From Sphaerolaimus hirsutus (Eukaryota > Nematoda > Chromadorea > Monhysterida > Sphaerolaimidae): DNA of 64,000 nucleotides. This document shows, piece by piece, positions 34,101-45,500 of this stretch. The stretch covers positions 14,835,855 to 14,899,854 of the forward strand of contig OZ038455.1 of assembly GCA_964036195.1 (NCBI GenBank), in the 5' to 3' direction. Made by a program: the position numbers and the translations under genes. Position 1 is the stretch's first letter. Each line of letters starts with the position of its first letter. Below the pieces are notes generated by a model, which saw nothing but the letters and a program-made list of their open reading frames with translations, did not search any database and had not been told where the DNA came from.

Positions 34101-37100
34101 GGGGTTTCTGAAGCGTGTGGAAGCGAGCCCTGTGAAGTTACTTCCTGACACAGATTTTCTGTGAAGTGTCTTCCACACACTTCACCTAAGGCGCTCCACA
34201 CGGTGGTTGACGCTACTTTTTAGAAGTCGATTGAGTCAACTCAGTCAACTGTTTTTTTTAGTTGACCCCAGAACCTATTTAGTTGAAAACGTGCACACTT
34301 TTTTTGTGTCAACTGAAAAATTTGGACAGTTGACAATTTTGTGAAAGTGACAAGTCAATTAAAATGACACGCGTGCGCTAAAAAGTGTACGTTTTTCATT
34401 CAGTTGACATTTCTTGATGATTACCTTTGTCAATTGGGTGATTTTATTAGGCAAAAATCAACTTTAGTTGACATTTTTGCTGCACTCAAATAACAGATTT
34501 TTATGGTGAAAATGTCAACTAATGAAAAGTGTGTATGTAGTGCATGCAAGTGTACGTTTTTAGTTGACATTTTCATTTTACAGAAATTCAATTGACACAA
34601 GTAGTCGCTCTTCATGGGCAACTGCCCAAAATAGTGCAAAAAAGTACGTTTTTTTGCTAGTTGACACAGCACTTGCCGACTTTCTAAAAGTACCTTTTTT
34701 AATTCATTTTTAATTGAAAATGTATGAAATTTGAGACTCTGATAGAGAAAAATTTACTCCATCTTTCATAGAAGAACGTTTTGCATAAAAAATTTTGATA
34801 AAGTTTTGAAAAACATTTTTGTCCAAATTTTTTGCTTGAGTTGACATCAGGTTTTTGTACTGATCGTATGCACACGCTCACTTGACAACTACTATGAATT
34901 TTAAACTTTGTCAACTTCAAAAAAAATTTTATCACAAAACTTACTAAAAATGTAATTTGATGCTGTAGTAGTGAGGGAAAAGGTAAAAAAGTGGATAAAG
35001 ACTGGTGAATGCAGACTGTCATAAATAAAATGACCAAATTGCTCAATTGACATATCATGTGATTGTATTTGTCAAATTCATGAATTCATGCTCAACTCAG
35101 CAATTTTTCACTCATTTTCAAAAATCATTTTTGAAAGTCAAAAATGTTTCCATTCTTAACAATTAAAACATATGTTTGAAAATTTTTCCTCTATCAAATG
35201 ACATGTATTACACAATTTAAATTGCAGTAAAAACATAACTTTGAAATATTTATACATAGAATTTTCTAAAAATCATATATTTTGTTTCCTGTATGCATTT
35301 ATTTTTGTTCACTGATCACTGTTCCAAAAATTTTTATCTTTCTGCTGGTACTGTTTGCAATATGATATACATTTGTTGTGTTAAATGAAAAATAAATTTT
35401 GGTTTGATACAAAATAATTTTTTCATCTATCATTAAGGCATCATTTAAACATGTTGATATATCAAAAAATTGCCCTATATTAATACTACATGAATCACCA
35501 AAACAATTTTCACACAATTACACATGTCACAAATTAAAAAATTTTCAATGTGAAACAAGAAAATAAATTTTAAAATTATCATACTTTACTTTAACATGAA
35601 TAATTAAGTGTTGCAATATCAAATGGCTTTTGCTTAACAACATAGGAACATTAAAATCACACAAATAGCATCAAAGAAGGCTGGGTCAACTCATTTCTGA
35701 AAATGTATTTTTTGCAGTTGACAATATCATTTAATAATCAGACCTAACTACCCAAAAAATAACAAAAAACAGGTTAACACATACGCAGTTGCGTAAATGT
35801 CTACTAAGAAATAGGTTGTGTCAACTAAATGGAGTTGACTCTGAGTTGACGCTGGAATCTATGTCAACTAGCGTGTGCAGCGCCTAACTCCGAAATTTGT
35901 ACAACATTGTTGACGCGCGTCTGTAAAGCCTCGATTACAGCTCAACCCTAAAACGGAAAATGAATACATGAGGTAAAGTGTTTACATTACAAATTTCGTG
36001 AAGCGTCGAGGTGTGCCGACCAGGCTCGGGAAGTGTCGCCGTGAAGACACTTCAATACGCATCACATGCCCATTTTTTGCTGTGCACATCCGCGTGTTTG
36101 GTGTCTTAAGCGCGCCTCACGAGCAAAGTGAATTTCGTCCCAGGCTTACGCGAGCATGTACGCCGACATGTGGACTAATGTGCCGAAGGAACTTTTCGAG
36201 TATCCGGACTACACTTACAGAATGTTTTGCAGCGAAAAGGGGTTAAAGGCTTGTATGTTCTGTACCGTTTGTACCGGGAGTATTTTTATAAAATTTAGAC
36301 CCTCGGGGGGGAGGGGGGCGGGTTGGATAGATTACAAATATCCTTAGGGGGGAAACATTATGCTGTAAATAAATTTTTGTGGGTAGCGGTTCAATATATA
36401 ACCCCTTTCAAGGTGCAGAAAGAAATGGGGAAAGTCGCTAAAATGGGGAAAAAAAGTAAGCTAAAAATAGGTACACAAACATACAACCAAAAAATCTGAA
36501 ATAAGGTAGGCAAATAGGGTCTGTGAACACTACTAAACACTGCTGCCGTAACATCCTGCATCGTGCCTGCCGGGTCCACATCATAGTTTTTAAAACGTAT
36601 TTACGTTTACTCAAAAAGTACGTTTACTCGAGTACTGAGTAAATACGTTTATGTATACTTTGAAAATAGTAGCTGTACTCGCTTCTACGTATACTTTTTG
36701 AAAGTACTCAAGTACAGAATATGTATTTCAGATGGGCTTTTTACAGGCTTTTTAAGGCATAGATGGGCAAAAAGGGGGACAAAAAGCGAAAAATAAGAAA
36801 AAAAATTGCTAAAATAGGCACATAAGATATGTACTTGTGAATTTGAACGTCAAAATAGTCAAAAAGGTACGAAATGAGTAATTTTGAGTGCAAATTAGGC
36901 CAAAATTTTCCAAACATACTCAAAAATACGTTTTCTGGAGGGAAAAGTATTTTACTCATGTTTACTCATGAGTAAAAGTAAAATAATTTTACTTTGTTTT
37001 CTGTACTCAGGGGGTGAGTAAAAAATAAATACTTTACGTTTAAAAAGTTCGGTACTTTTAACAACCCTGGTCTACATGCCTGTCGGGTAGAAATACAATA

Positions 37101-40100
37101 CGTGTACGGCGGGTCTACATGCCAAACGGCATTACGTGCCAAGCGCGCCTAGGTTACATGAACTAGTGTTTTGAGTGTGAAAATTGGGCATAAAGTTGTG
37201 AATATTAGCGATTTTGAGCACCCCCCTCCCATTGGAGACGCTTGGCCCACACTGAACTTCTAGAACATGCAGTGCCGTCATTTGTCCGTCGCCCGGTCAT
37301 ATTGGATTACATTATGTCGAGAACCAAGAAACTTGATCTCGAGTCAAACATCAAACTCGGACACAGTGTCAGAAGTTGTAAATTTATGAATGAAAATCAA
37401 CAGTTTTCAGTGGAGGCGAGAAATCTGAAAAACGATGTTGGTGCGTGTGTTTTTGGTTAAAATACGTATGTTTAAAAAGATTCCCTGTTCACTTTTTTGC
37501 AAAACTTGAAAAACTTTTCTTTCGCGCGAACAGATACGACTGAAAATTTCGACTATGTGATCGTGTGCAGCGGCCATTTCCACACACCCAGCACGCCAGG
37601 TGCTGATTTTGTACGTGTGACAAGACAAGAACATAAGTGCTAAGTGGCGCGTGAAGTGTAATAAAGTGTTGAGTCAAGTGACATTTATATACCTACATAT
37701 TTATGAATTTACTTGTTTATTAAAGGACATGCCGTTTCTTGACCAACATTTTTTGACTTTTACCACCTCCGTTTGTCTTCACACTCGTGCCGAATTGGCG
37801 CCAGACATCACTGGAATCAAAGATTTCCCATGTAATGTAGTCCATTCTGGAAATTTGAGGCGATTTCAGATGTTCAAGGGGCAAGATGTCCTGTGCATTG
37901 GATCAAGCTTTTCTGCAGAAGACGTGGCAGTACAGGTGCCAATACCAGACCCTGTAAAGTGTAAAGTAAAGTGTCAAATGACACGCAGTGTCAATTGTCA
38001 TGACAACTGTAAAGTAAAGTGTCAATTGTCATGCGATATTCATTAATAAAATCTTTTCTTCTTTTTTTATTGACATTTTACATTACATTTGACACTACAG
38101 GGTCTGGGACTGCCCTAGGTAGCAGATTTTATTCAACGCCATTGAGTAAACACGATATCACACTTGCCATTTTAGGCACTTAAATATGGCGCCAAGTCAG
38201 TTCATGTCAGCTCAAGATTCGAATTTGGTTATGAATGGCCTGATGGCATCACAGAAACTAAGGAGGTAAAAGAATTGTTGAGCGATGGCACTGCTAAGTT
38301 CATTGTAAGTTTGTCATAAACACCTTCCCGGACAAGTTCACCACCCATTTTTTAATTTCACTTCGAATGCAATATCTCCGTCCATGGGGGTGTTATAAAG
38401 CTGAAACTTTGTATATATAAAGTTGTAAGACCCCTCTACTCTCCAACAATCGGGGAGGTGCGGCGACTCACTACAGAGTGGGTCGCCCTATATGCAACAA
38501 TTTTTTTGGCGTTTTTGGTGTCCCAAACAAGTTCACCACCCACTTGATTGGTTACACTATGAGAGCCGTATATCCAGCTGTGAGGGTGGTAGAAAGCTGA
38601 AATTTGGGGGATGTCTTGCCAACAATCCCCCTCACAATACACCAGTAGGGCGGCTGCCGACGACCCACTAAAGCATGGGTCACTGCATATAAAGTTGATC
38701 ATTTTCTAAAAACAGCCCAAGTGTCCCAAAAAAAGTTCATCACCCAACTCCATTAAAAAAATGTTGCAACGACATACCTAATATAAAACTGAATCGGGTT
38801 GGAACCCTAGTTCAGCCAAAAAAAATGTTTTCAGTAGGGCACCCACCCTGTCCCATAAACGGTAGACTGAACATTTCACTTTAAACCAATTTTTTGTTTA
38901 ACACTTAAAAAGTTGGTTTACAAAGTTCACTAGAGAATGGTCTAAGGTTCAAAGTTATGTAAACAACATAATCTCTAAAATGCCTCCATAAGGAAATTTA
39001 CTTGGGGTGAATTCTATGATGTCAAAATGATGTCATTGCAGCAACAAAGTTTGACAAAATGTTCACTTTTTCATTCACCCCAAATAAATTTCCTTATGGA
39101 GGCATTTTAGAGGTTATGTTGTTTACATAACTTTGAACGTTAGACCCTTCCCTAGCGAACTTTGTAAACCAACTTTATAATTGTAAAACAAAAAATTGGT
39201 TTAAATTGAAATATTTGGTCTGCTGTTTATGGGATGGAGTGGGTGCCCTACTGAAAAAAATTTTAATCAGCAGAATTAGGGTTCAAACTCGATTCAGTTT
39301 TATATTAGTTATGTTGTTGCAACATTTTTATAGTGCAGTTGGGTGGTGAACTTGTTTGGAACACTTGGGCTGTTCTTAAAAAAATGATCAACTTTATATG
39401 CAGTGACCCATGCTTTAGTGGGTCATCGGCAGCCGCCCCACTGCTGTATTGTGAGGGGGTTGTTGGCAAGACATCCCCCAAATTTCAGCTTTCTACCACC
39501 CTCACAGCTGGAAATATAGGCTTCAAAGTGTAGCTAATCAAGTGGGTGGTGAACTTGTTTGGGACACCAAAAACGCCAAAAAAAATTGTTGCATATAGGG
39601 CGACCCACCCTGTAGTGAGTCACCGCACCTCCCCCTATTGTTGGGGAGTAAGGGGGTCTTACAACTTTATATATACAAAGTTTCAGCCTTATAGCACCCC
39701 CATGGACGGAGATATTACATCCGAAGTGAAATAAAAAAATGGGTGGTGTACTTGTCCGGGAAGGTGTTTATATTGAGATAGCATAAATATTAAATTGAAA
39801 TTAACTAGTTATAGTTTGTTTCAGAATTTAGGTAAATTTTTAAATCTCTCAAAACGGTCAAGTGGTTTATCCAACAATTTTTTGCTGCCAAATATTTACC
39901 AAATCTAATTCTTCATTCCAATGGGGTCGGAAAACGCGTTTGCAAAATTTTCCATTTCCAACATGGGAGCAGTCCCAAGCCCTCTGAAGTGTAAAGTAAA
40001 GTGTCAAATGTAAAGTCAAATGCAAAGTGAAGTGTCAATCAAAACAAAAAAGAAAAGATTTTATTACTGAACTTTGCATGACAATTGACATTTGACTTTG

Positions 40101-42152
40101 CATTTGACTTACATTTGACACTTACCTTAACAGGGTTTGGGACTGCCAGATGGAGGAAACTGTGTGAAATTCGCTAAAAACTTACCTATATCTTTTCCAG
40201 GATGGCACTGTGGCCGGCCCATTTACCAGTGTAATCTTGTGCACTGGCTACCGACATCACGTCCCTTTCATGCAGAAAGATATAAGGTTGTATTCAGAAA
40301 ATACCATCCATCAGCCACTGTATTTCGGCGTGGCTTTTCCAACCAATAGAAAACTGTTTTATGTGGGCATGCAAAATCAGGTGCTGAGCTTGCCCTTGTT
40401 CGAGGCTCAGGTTAGTGTATAGTCGCTTTACTTTCTCTCAACTTAACTCTTTACTTTTTACTCTGGCACTTGCGGAAGCGACACCAGGGGCCAGATTTAA
40501 TACTCCCTACAGATTTGTAGGGTAGGGCGTACGCCCGATAGATTTTTTAAAGTACAGCCGCATCGACGCACATGCACCGAGAGCAAAGCGGTTCGTAAAA
40601 TACACGAAACTATCCCTTAAGGTCGCCGATATTGCAATATGACGTATATCGCTTCGATTTTGGCCCGGAAATCACGATTTCGTCATTTCTTGGCCGTCTG
40701 CCAATTCGTTTTTTATTTTATTTTGTCGGGCGGGTTATTCGCATAAGTCGCGCTTTTGTATAGTCAGGTGGTCACTTTTTTAGTGGTCACTGTCTGCAAC
40801 TGAAACCATGAGGGCGGCGACAAGAAAGAAATGCATGCACGAGCATACAAAAGCGCGACTTATGCGAGTAACCCGCCCAACAAAATAAAATAAAAACGAA
40901 TTGGCAGACGGCCAAGAAATGACGAAATCGTGATTTCCGGGCCAAAATCGAAGTGATATACGTAATATTGCAATATCGGCAACCTTAAGGGATGGTTTCG
41001 TATATTTTACGAACCTCCTTGCTCTTGGTGCATGTGCGTCGATGCGGCTAAACTTTAAAAAATCTGTCGGGCGTACGCCCTACCCTACAAATCTGTAGGG
41101 AGTATTAAATCTGGCCCCGGAGGCTTCAGAACTTTAGGCTATGTATTTATCCTTTTCTATCGTATCCAAATCGTGTGTTTTGGTGTCCAACTCTTATATT
41201 GACATTTTGTTAAGATTTTTGAACAAAAACAAAATTTGGATACTATAGAATAGGATACATAGCCTGTAGGTCTAAAGGCTCTGGTGCCGGTTCCACAAGT
41301 GTCAACGTAATGAGTAAAGTTTAAAAGTAAAGAGTAAAATCAAGGGTTGAAAGTAAAGTTCTACTCATTACTTTGTCACTTGCCGAACTGGCCCCTGGAA
41401 GTGATTCCAAGTTTTATCATGTATTTACAGGCATCTTTTGTTGCGGCAGTGATCAATGGTCAGAAAAAGCTGCCGTCATGTGATGAAATGCTGAAAGCAG
41501 TGCGCGTCGAGCGGGAAAAAGTTGAGAGTTTTGGGGAAGTGAATGTTGAGAAGTGGATCGAATATCAGGCCGGTTTTTGTGTACTCGTATTGTTCCGTAA
41601 CTTTTGCGGTAATTTTTAAGTTTACTGTACGGACGGAATGCTATAAAATGAATTTCTACCATATTTTTATGAATAATGTTACGTGAAAAATTGTGCACAA
41701 CATAAATACACCCTATGAAAGCAGTGTGATCTGATGGGGAAATTTTTTATGTCAGTTCGTTTATTCATATGCGATATGGTAATTCTCATTGTAAGGTGTG
41801 CCATCACCAAAAAAGCTCAAATTCCAAAAAGTCTCTCAGATTTCCTTATTTTGCCATCACCAGTGGTCGCACGACATTGCAGAATGAAAGCATCGATCGA
41901 CTGGTCGAGCAGTCCGCATACCAGCACAAATTGTCCCGCGTCGAAATGGCCAAGCAAACCCTTTTGACTGATCGTTCCGACAATTTCATCGGGTACAGGT
42001 GAGTAATTATGTGCCTGTCGATTCGAACATCGAACGTTCCGAACGCTATCACAATGCGAACTAAACTTCACAGGCAGAGTGTGTATACCTCAATTTATAC
42101 AGCGGAAAAAGCGGCTGCACCGGAAAAGTCTTGGTGGGATATCGCAGAGTGA
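31166..42152 (+). CDS. Flavin-containing monooxygenase (class B, FAD/NADPH)
   Basis: The enzyme oxygenates nucleophilic N or S atoms using FAD, NADPH and oxygen. Exon 31166-31259 begins MAAAKKICVIGAGPAGLSVL, the FAD-binding GxGxxG. Then 36144-36241 (ASMYADMWTNVPKELF), about 37264-37440 (VPSFVRRPVILDYIM), 37534-37599 (FDYVIVCSGHFHTPSTP), 37805-37935 (HSGNLRRF and VLCIGSSFSAEDVA, the NADPH-binding GxGxxxE-like motif with S for G), 38176-38304 (YGAKSVHVSSRFEFGYEW), 40201-40410 (VILCTGYRHHVPF, the ATGY-type motif), 41431-41568/72, 41883-41998 and 42074-42152 ending WWDIAE and TGA. The second half of the FAD fold (E..GG.W) should lie between 31260 and 36143 but was not found. The donor after 41568 is unclear (GCCGGT). 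The family's FxGxxxHS motif is degenerate here. Confidence 0.9.
31442..31843. mobile_element. hAT-like element CTGAGTTGTT...ACAACTGT
   Basis: Flanked by CCTACGCA and CCTATGCA (7 of 8) with inverted CTGAGTTGTTAAAAGTA-like ends. The interior resembles 22990-23310, 36582-37069 and 44400-44750 and is rich in CGTAAA/GAGTAAA units. It lies in the first FMO intron. Confidence 0.6.
32158..33107. mobile_element. GGCGCC-core hAT-type element, 950 bp, with nested insertion
   Basis: TAGTGATGGAAAAGCGCC and GGCGCCATTCCATCACTA are inverted ends. GTCAAGGT lies on both sides exactly. Inside is a CCGTATTTCCTCC-type element (from about 32273 to 32820) followed by about 240 bp of almost uninterrupted GGCGCC palindromes. 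The nesting gives relative ages: the CCGTATTTCC element came second. Confidence 0.88.
33187..33622. mobile_element. TA-flanked CCGTATTACCTCG element
   Basis: CCGTATTACCTCGAAATACC and CGAGGTAATACGG are inverted with TA at both edges. The interior has GGGGGGTTTATT and GGGGGTTAATTCGAGG runs and a unique centre. It lies in an FMO intron. Confidence 0.8.
34190..35884. mobile_element. TAA-flanked, Harbinger-like non-autonomous element
   Basis: Ends GGCGCTCCACACGGTGGTTG and the inverse of AACTAGCGTGTGCAGCGCC match at about 20 of 24 positions and each is bordered by TAA. A TAA/TTA 3-bp duplication is characteristic of PIF/Harbinger. The 1.7-kb interior is AT-rich with many scattered GTTGAC/GTCAAC motifs and no transposase. 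Confidence 0.75.
36582..37069. mobile_element. hAT-like element with 7-of-8 target duplication
   Basis: GTCCACAT and GTCTACAT flank ends CATAGTTTTT and AACAACCCTG, only loosely inverted. The interior is rich in GAGTAAA, CGTTTACTC and AAGTACTC units, as in 31442-31843. Within an FMO intron. Confidence 0.6.
37938..38114. mobile_element. GCCAATCCCAGACCCTG-family MITE placed directly after an FMO donor site
   Basis: Ends GCCAATACCAGACCCTG and CAGGGTCTGGGACTGCC are inverted. The FMO exon ends at CAG (37935), the intron's GT follows, and the element starts at the next base. Bases +3 onward of the 5' splice site are therefore transposon sequence, identical in layout to the LDLR-A intron. The intron continues about 60 bp past the element to its acceptor at 38175. 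Confidence 0.8.
38316..39772. mobile_element. Giant foldback element, ~1.46 kb palindrome
   Basis: Outer arms ATAAACACCTTCCCGGACAAG and its inverse near 39745-39772 match. Inner blocks (CATCCCCCAAATTTCAGCTTT, GTTCACTAG) also pair, converging on a centre near 39055. The whole element lies in one FMO intron, beginning 12 bp after the donor at 38304. No ORF of note. Confidence 0.85.
39969..40146. mobile_element. CCCAGACCCTG-family MITE in an FMO intron
   Basis: GCAGTCCCAAGCCCT and GGGTTTGGGACTGC ends are inverted around AAAGTGTCAAATG-type repeats. It ends 54 bp before the next exon. Confidence 0.75.
40487..41118. mobile_element. Foldback element, ~630 bp palindrome
   Basis: GGGGCCAGATTTAATACTCC and its exact inverse at 41099-41118 form the ends. 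Arms remain near-identical to a centre near 40790 (CGCGCTTTTGTAT versus ATACAAAAGCGCG). In an FMO intron. Confidence 0.88.
41283..41397. mobile_element. Small inverted-repeat element (GGTGCCGGTTCC)
   Basis: CGGTTCCACAAGTG at the left and CACTTGCCGAACTGGCCCC at the right are inverted, with GTAATGAGTAAAG and its complement inside. Related to 44106-44348. It ends about 33 bp before an FMO exon. Confidence 0.6.
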
Positions 42153-42180
42153 ATATATGAATGGAGATTATCGCTGATCG

Positions 42181-42399
42181 GGCAGTCCCAAGCCTTGTAA
42201 AGTGTAAAGTAAAGTGTCAAATGTAAAGTCAAATGCAAAGTAAAGTGTCAAATGTAAAGTCAAATGCAAAGTAAAGTGTCAATTGTCATGCAAAGTTCAG
42301 TAATAAAATCTTTTCTTTTTTGTTTTGATTGACAGTTTACTTTGCATTTGACTTTACATTTGACACTTTACTTTACACTTTACAGGGCTTGGGATTGCC
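42181..42399. mobile_element. CCCAGACCCTG-family MITE just after the FMO stop codon
   Basis: GGCAGTCCCAAGCC and GGCTTGGGATTGCC ends; the interior is GTAAAGTGTCAAATG repeats in both orientations. It lies 28 bp past the TGA, so it probably forms part of the FMO 3' UTR and includes AATAAAATC at 42302. Confidence 0.75.
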
Positions 42400-43267
42400 A
42401 CCAGATGGAACTTTTTTCAAAGTCGGTATTATCCTGGAATATTTATCGTTTGAAGTAGCATTCACTCTGGAATCCATCAAAATTAGGAGAGTACCAAATA
42501 TTTAAATCAAATTTTTCTCATTTTTATGTATTTCGGTGACTGCTTTTATTTCATCCACTCAATTTTTTCCTCGCTTCTGCTTACCTATATTTTTTCCTGT
42601 CAGTTTTCCACGCATTTTATGCACTTGATGCATTTTTACAGAATTACAAACATGCGCAGTCACCTATTTATTTACGCAGTAAAGAAATGTCGCCAATGTA
42701 TGTTTTAATCAATAGTTTGTGGTTACACTGCATACTAGGTGCAACGTGCAGAAACCTGGAGCCAATTTCTAAAGAGGACAAGTGACAAGAAAAGCAGAAA
42801 GTGATTAGAAAATCGTAAATAAGCGCCATGTCATGCGACAGGTGAATACAAACGACGAATAAGTACTGGAAGCTCAAAAAAATTTGGTGAAAAAATAATC
42901 CCCCCTGGAACTACCCAGCTCGGTTAACCCCCCTCCCCTCAAAATTTCCACTATGAAAAAATAAACCGCCCTGAGTGTATTTCAGTAAATTTGCTTAACT
43001 TTTGCTTAACCTAACGTCCCACTTAATGTATCACTTATAACTCCCCGTCTTTTCACATTTTTCTTGTCACTCGTCCACTACCATTTCTGTATTTGTCACC
43101 TGGGCAAGAAAATTTGTTTACATGTTGGATGTATTTTGACAACACCTTGCAATCAATCATCGACAAATATTGATTTCACAGTAGTTTGATGATGAATCAA
43201 TCAGTCACGGCTTCGATTTAAACTACTGAAAAGTAAACTGGTTGTGCGCACGTCACTTGTTTGAGAC

Positions 43268-44093
43268 CATGGTTGGTTTTAGTAAAATTCTTTTTACTAA
43301 AATTGTATTTTATTTTTATTAAAATTGTATTTTATTTTTATTTTATTCATGTTTCAGTTTATTTTATTTTATTTTATTCCGAAATGTCATTAATAAAATA
43401 AAATGAAACCATTTTACAAATATTTTACAAAAATTTTACAAAAAATCGGAAATCTTGGATGCAAGGACATAAAACAATGTGCATGCTGGAAGCATGCCGA
43501 TGAATACAAAAAAAAATTTATGTAAACTTTTGACACAAGTTGTGAGGTCGGCATTTTGTATTTTGACCCTCTGGAGGTCCTGGATATATGCATCTTATTG
43601 CTCCTCCCAAGGGAAGATACCTAAAATGTGGTTGTTGTTTTTTGGGTGGGGGGAGGGCTTGCGTGGTTCAATATATAGGCTTTTTCAAGGTATGGAACAA
43701 AGAAAATGGGTAACAAATCATATAAATTAGTGATCTTTAAGGTGAAAATATTTTCAAAAATGTGAAAATTTGCAATTTTGAGCAATGATATGTTTCAATC
43801 ACAACAATGAAAGATACAACAAGGCACTAGTTCTGCAAATTGGCAGCTCAGAACTTAAGCAACATTATAGAAAACTTTCTATAGAATTTAACAGACACTC
43901 GAGTTTTTGTAAAATTTTACAAAAATTATACGAAAATTCTAATTATTGTACAATTTTACTAAAATTTTACAAAAATTCGAATTTTAGTAAAATTGTATTT
44001 TTATTTTATTAATTTTCCATTTTATTTTATTCTTTAATTTTCCATTTTATTTTGATTTTATTTTGATTTTTTTCTGAGATTTTGCCAACCCTG
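43268..44093. mobile_element. hAT-type element CATGGTTGG...CCAACCCTG with perfect 8-bp duplication
   Basis: TTTGAGAC lies on both sides. The 9-bp ends are inverted with one mismatch (CATGGTTGG versus CAGGGTTGG). Near both ends are strand-biased runs of TTTTATTTTATT and AAATTTTACAAAAATT, the rest being unique. Confidence 0.85.
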
Positions 44094-44105
44094 TTTGAGA
44101 CAGCT

Positions 44106-44348
44106 GGGGCCAGTTCCGCAAAATGAGAAGTGACAAGTGAAATGGCAAAGGCGAAGTAAAAGCGCAAAGGCCAAGTGAAACGGCAAGTGAATTGGCAAAA
44201 CCAAAGTAAAAAAATAAAAATTAAAAGTAATTTCTCTTCGCTTTCGCCATTTCACTCGCCAATTCACTTGCCATTTCACTTCGCCTTTGTGCTTTTACTT
44301 CGCCTTTACCATTTCACTTCTCACTTCTCATTTTGCGGAACTGGCACC
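44106..44348. mobile_element. 243-bp inverted-repeat element (GGGCCAGTTCCGC)
   Basis: GCCAGTTCCGCAAAATGAGA and its exact complement form the ends. The interior is AAGTGAAATGGC-type repeats that invert at the centre. Confidence 0.75.
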
Positions 44349-45099
44349 TGAACGGAAAGTACCAAATTCAAATAGTTCACACCCTCAACGTATTATCCAC
44401 TGTGGTGTGCAGTTGTTAAAATGTATGTTCATTTACTCGAAAAATACGCGTATGCGAGTAAATACACTTACATATACTTTTTTAAAGTAATGTACTCACT
44501 TTGATGCGTACTTTTTAAATGTACACGCGTACTGATAAATGGTACTTTTGTTGCTAAAATCACAATTTCCTGTTGCAAAAATTCCAAGGGAAAAGTACTC
44601 GCTTTTACATTTTCCTGGGAAAAAAATTTTTTACTCACATTTACGCATGAGTACGAGTAAAAAAGTACGTTTTCTATACTTTGTGGTGAGTAAAAAAATA
44701 CTTACATTTCCATATACTTTTTAAAAAAGTTCAGTAATTCTAACAACTCTATTGTGCCTACACACACTAGTTTTCACCGTGACTTCGTGGGAAAACTGAC
44801 TTTTTTTCAAATGCAGTTTAATCAACATGGTTAAATGATTTAATTTAATTAAAATGTGAATTAAAATTACTGAAAGTGGGAACTTGGTGTTTCTGGCGCC
44901 TTCGAGTGAACTATGGAAAATCACACGACATCACTACTCAGCAGGTTACGGTATTGGCAAAAGTTGGCAAAATAGAGAAAATCTTAGCGACTTTGAGCTA
45001 ATTTTGAGATTTCACTCTCGTTTGCACGATACACGCTTGTGAATGTCACAATGTGACAGTGGGATTGCCGCTTGTGACACAAAAAATTCCACTTGTGAC

Positions 45100-45500
45100 T
45101 AGTGATGGAAAAGCGCCAGGAAAAATGGTGCCAGGCGCCAATCGCCCTACACACACTAGTTTTCACCGTGACCGATGTGAAAACTGAAATGGCGACATGG
45201 CGACATCCAGCCTACTCTTTTTGTACGCTGAATGTGTTTTAGTTTTAAAATTTTTAAATGTCAACTTTCATTAATTTAAATTCCAATAAAAATTAAATAA
45301 AATCAGTGAACCGTGTTCATTAATTTGCATTTGAAAAAATTTCAGTTTTCCCACGAAGTCACGGTGAAAACTAGTGTGTGTAGGCACAATGGCGCCATGG
45401 CGCCATTCAAAAAATTGGCGCCGGGCGCCAGACAAATGGCGCCGGGCGCCAAAGGGCGCCAGAAACAAAGGCGCCGGGCGCCAAAATGGCGCCAACAATA
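45100..45500. mobile_element. GGCGCC-core element interrupted by a second inverted-repeat element
   Basis: It begins TAGTGATGGAAAAGCGCC at 45100. A separate element with ends CTACACACACTAGTTTTCACC and its inverse (about 45149-45388) interrupts it. GGCGCC sequence then resumes and passes into a tail shared with the element at 32158 (ATATCATCACGAAAGC). The expected CCATCACTA end is absent. A second half-copy of the inner element starts at 44757. Confidence 0.65.

Noticed and set aside
38436-39734. Matching frames on opposite strands (FICSDPCFSGSSAA) at 38436-38702 and 39333-39734
   Set aside because: They are the two arms of the 1.46-kb foldback, not two genes.
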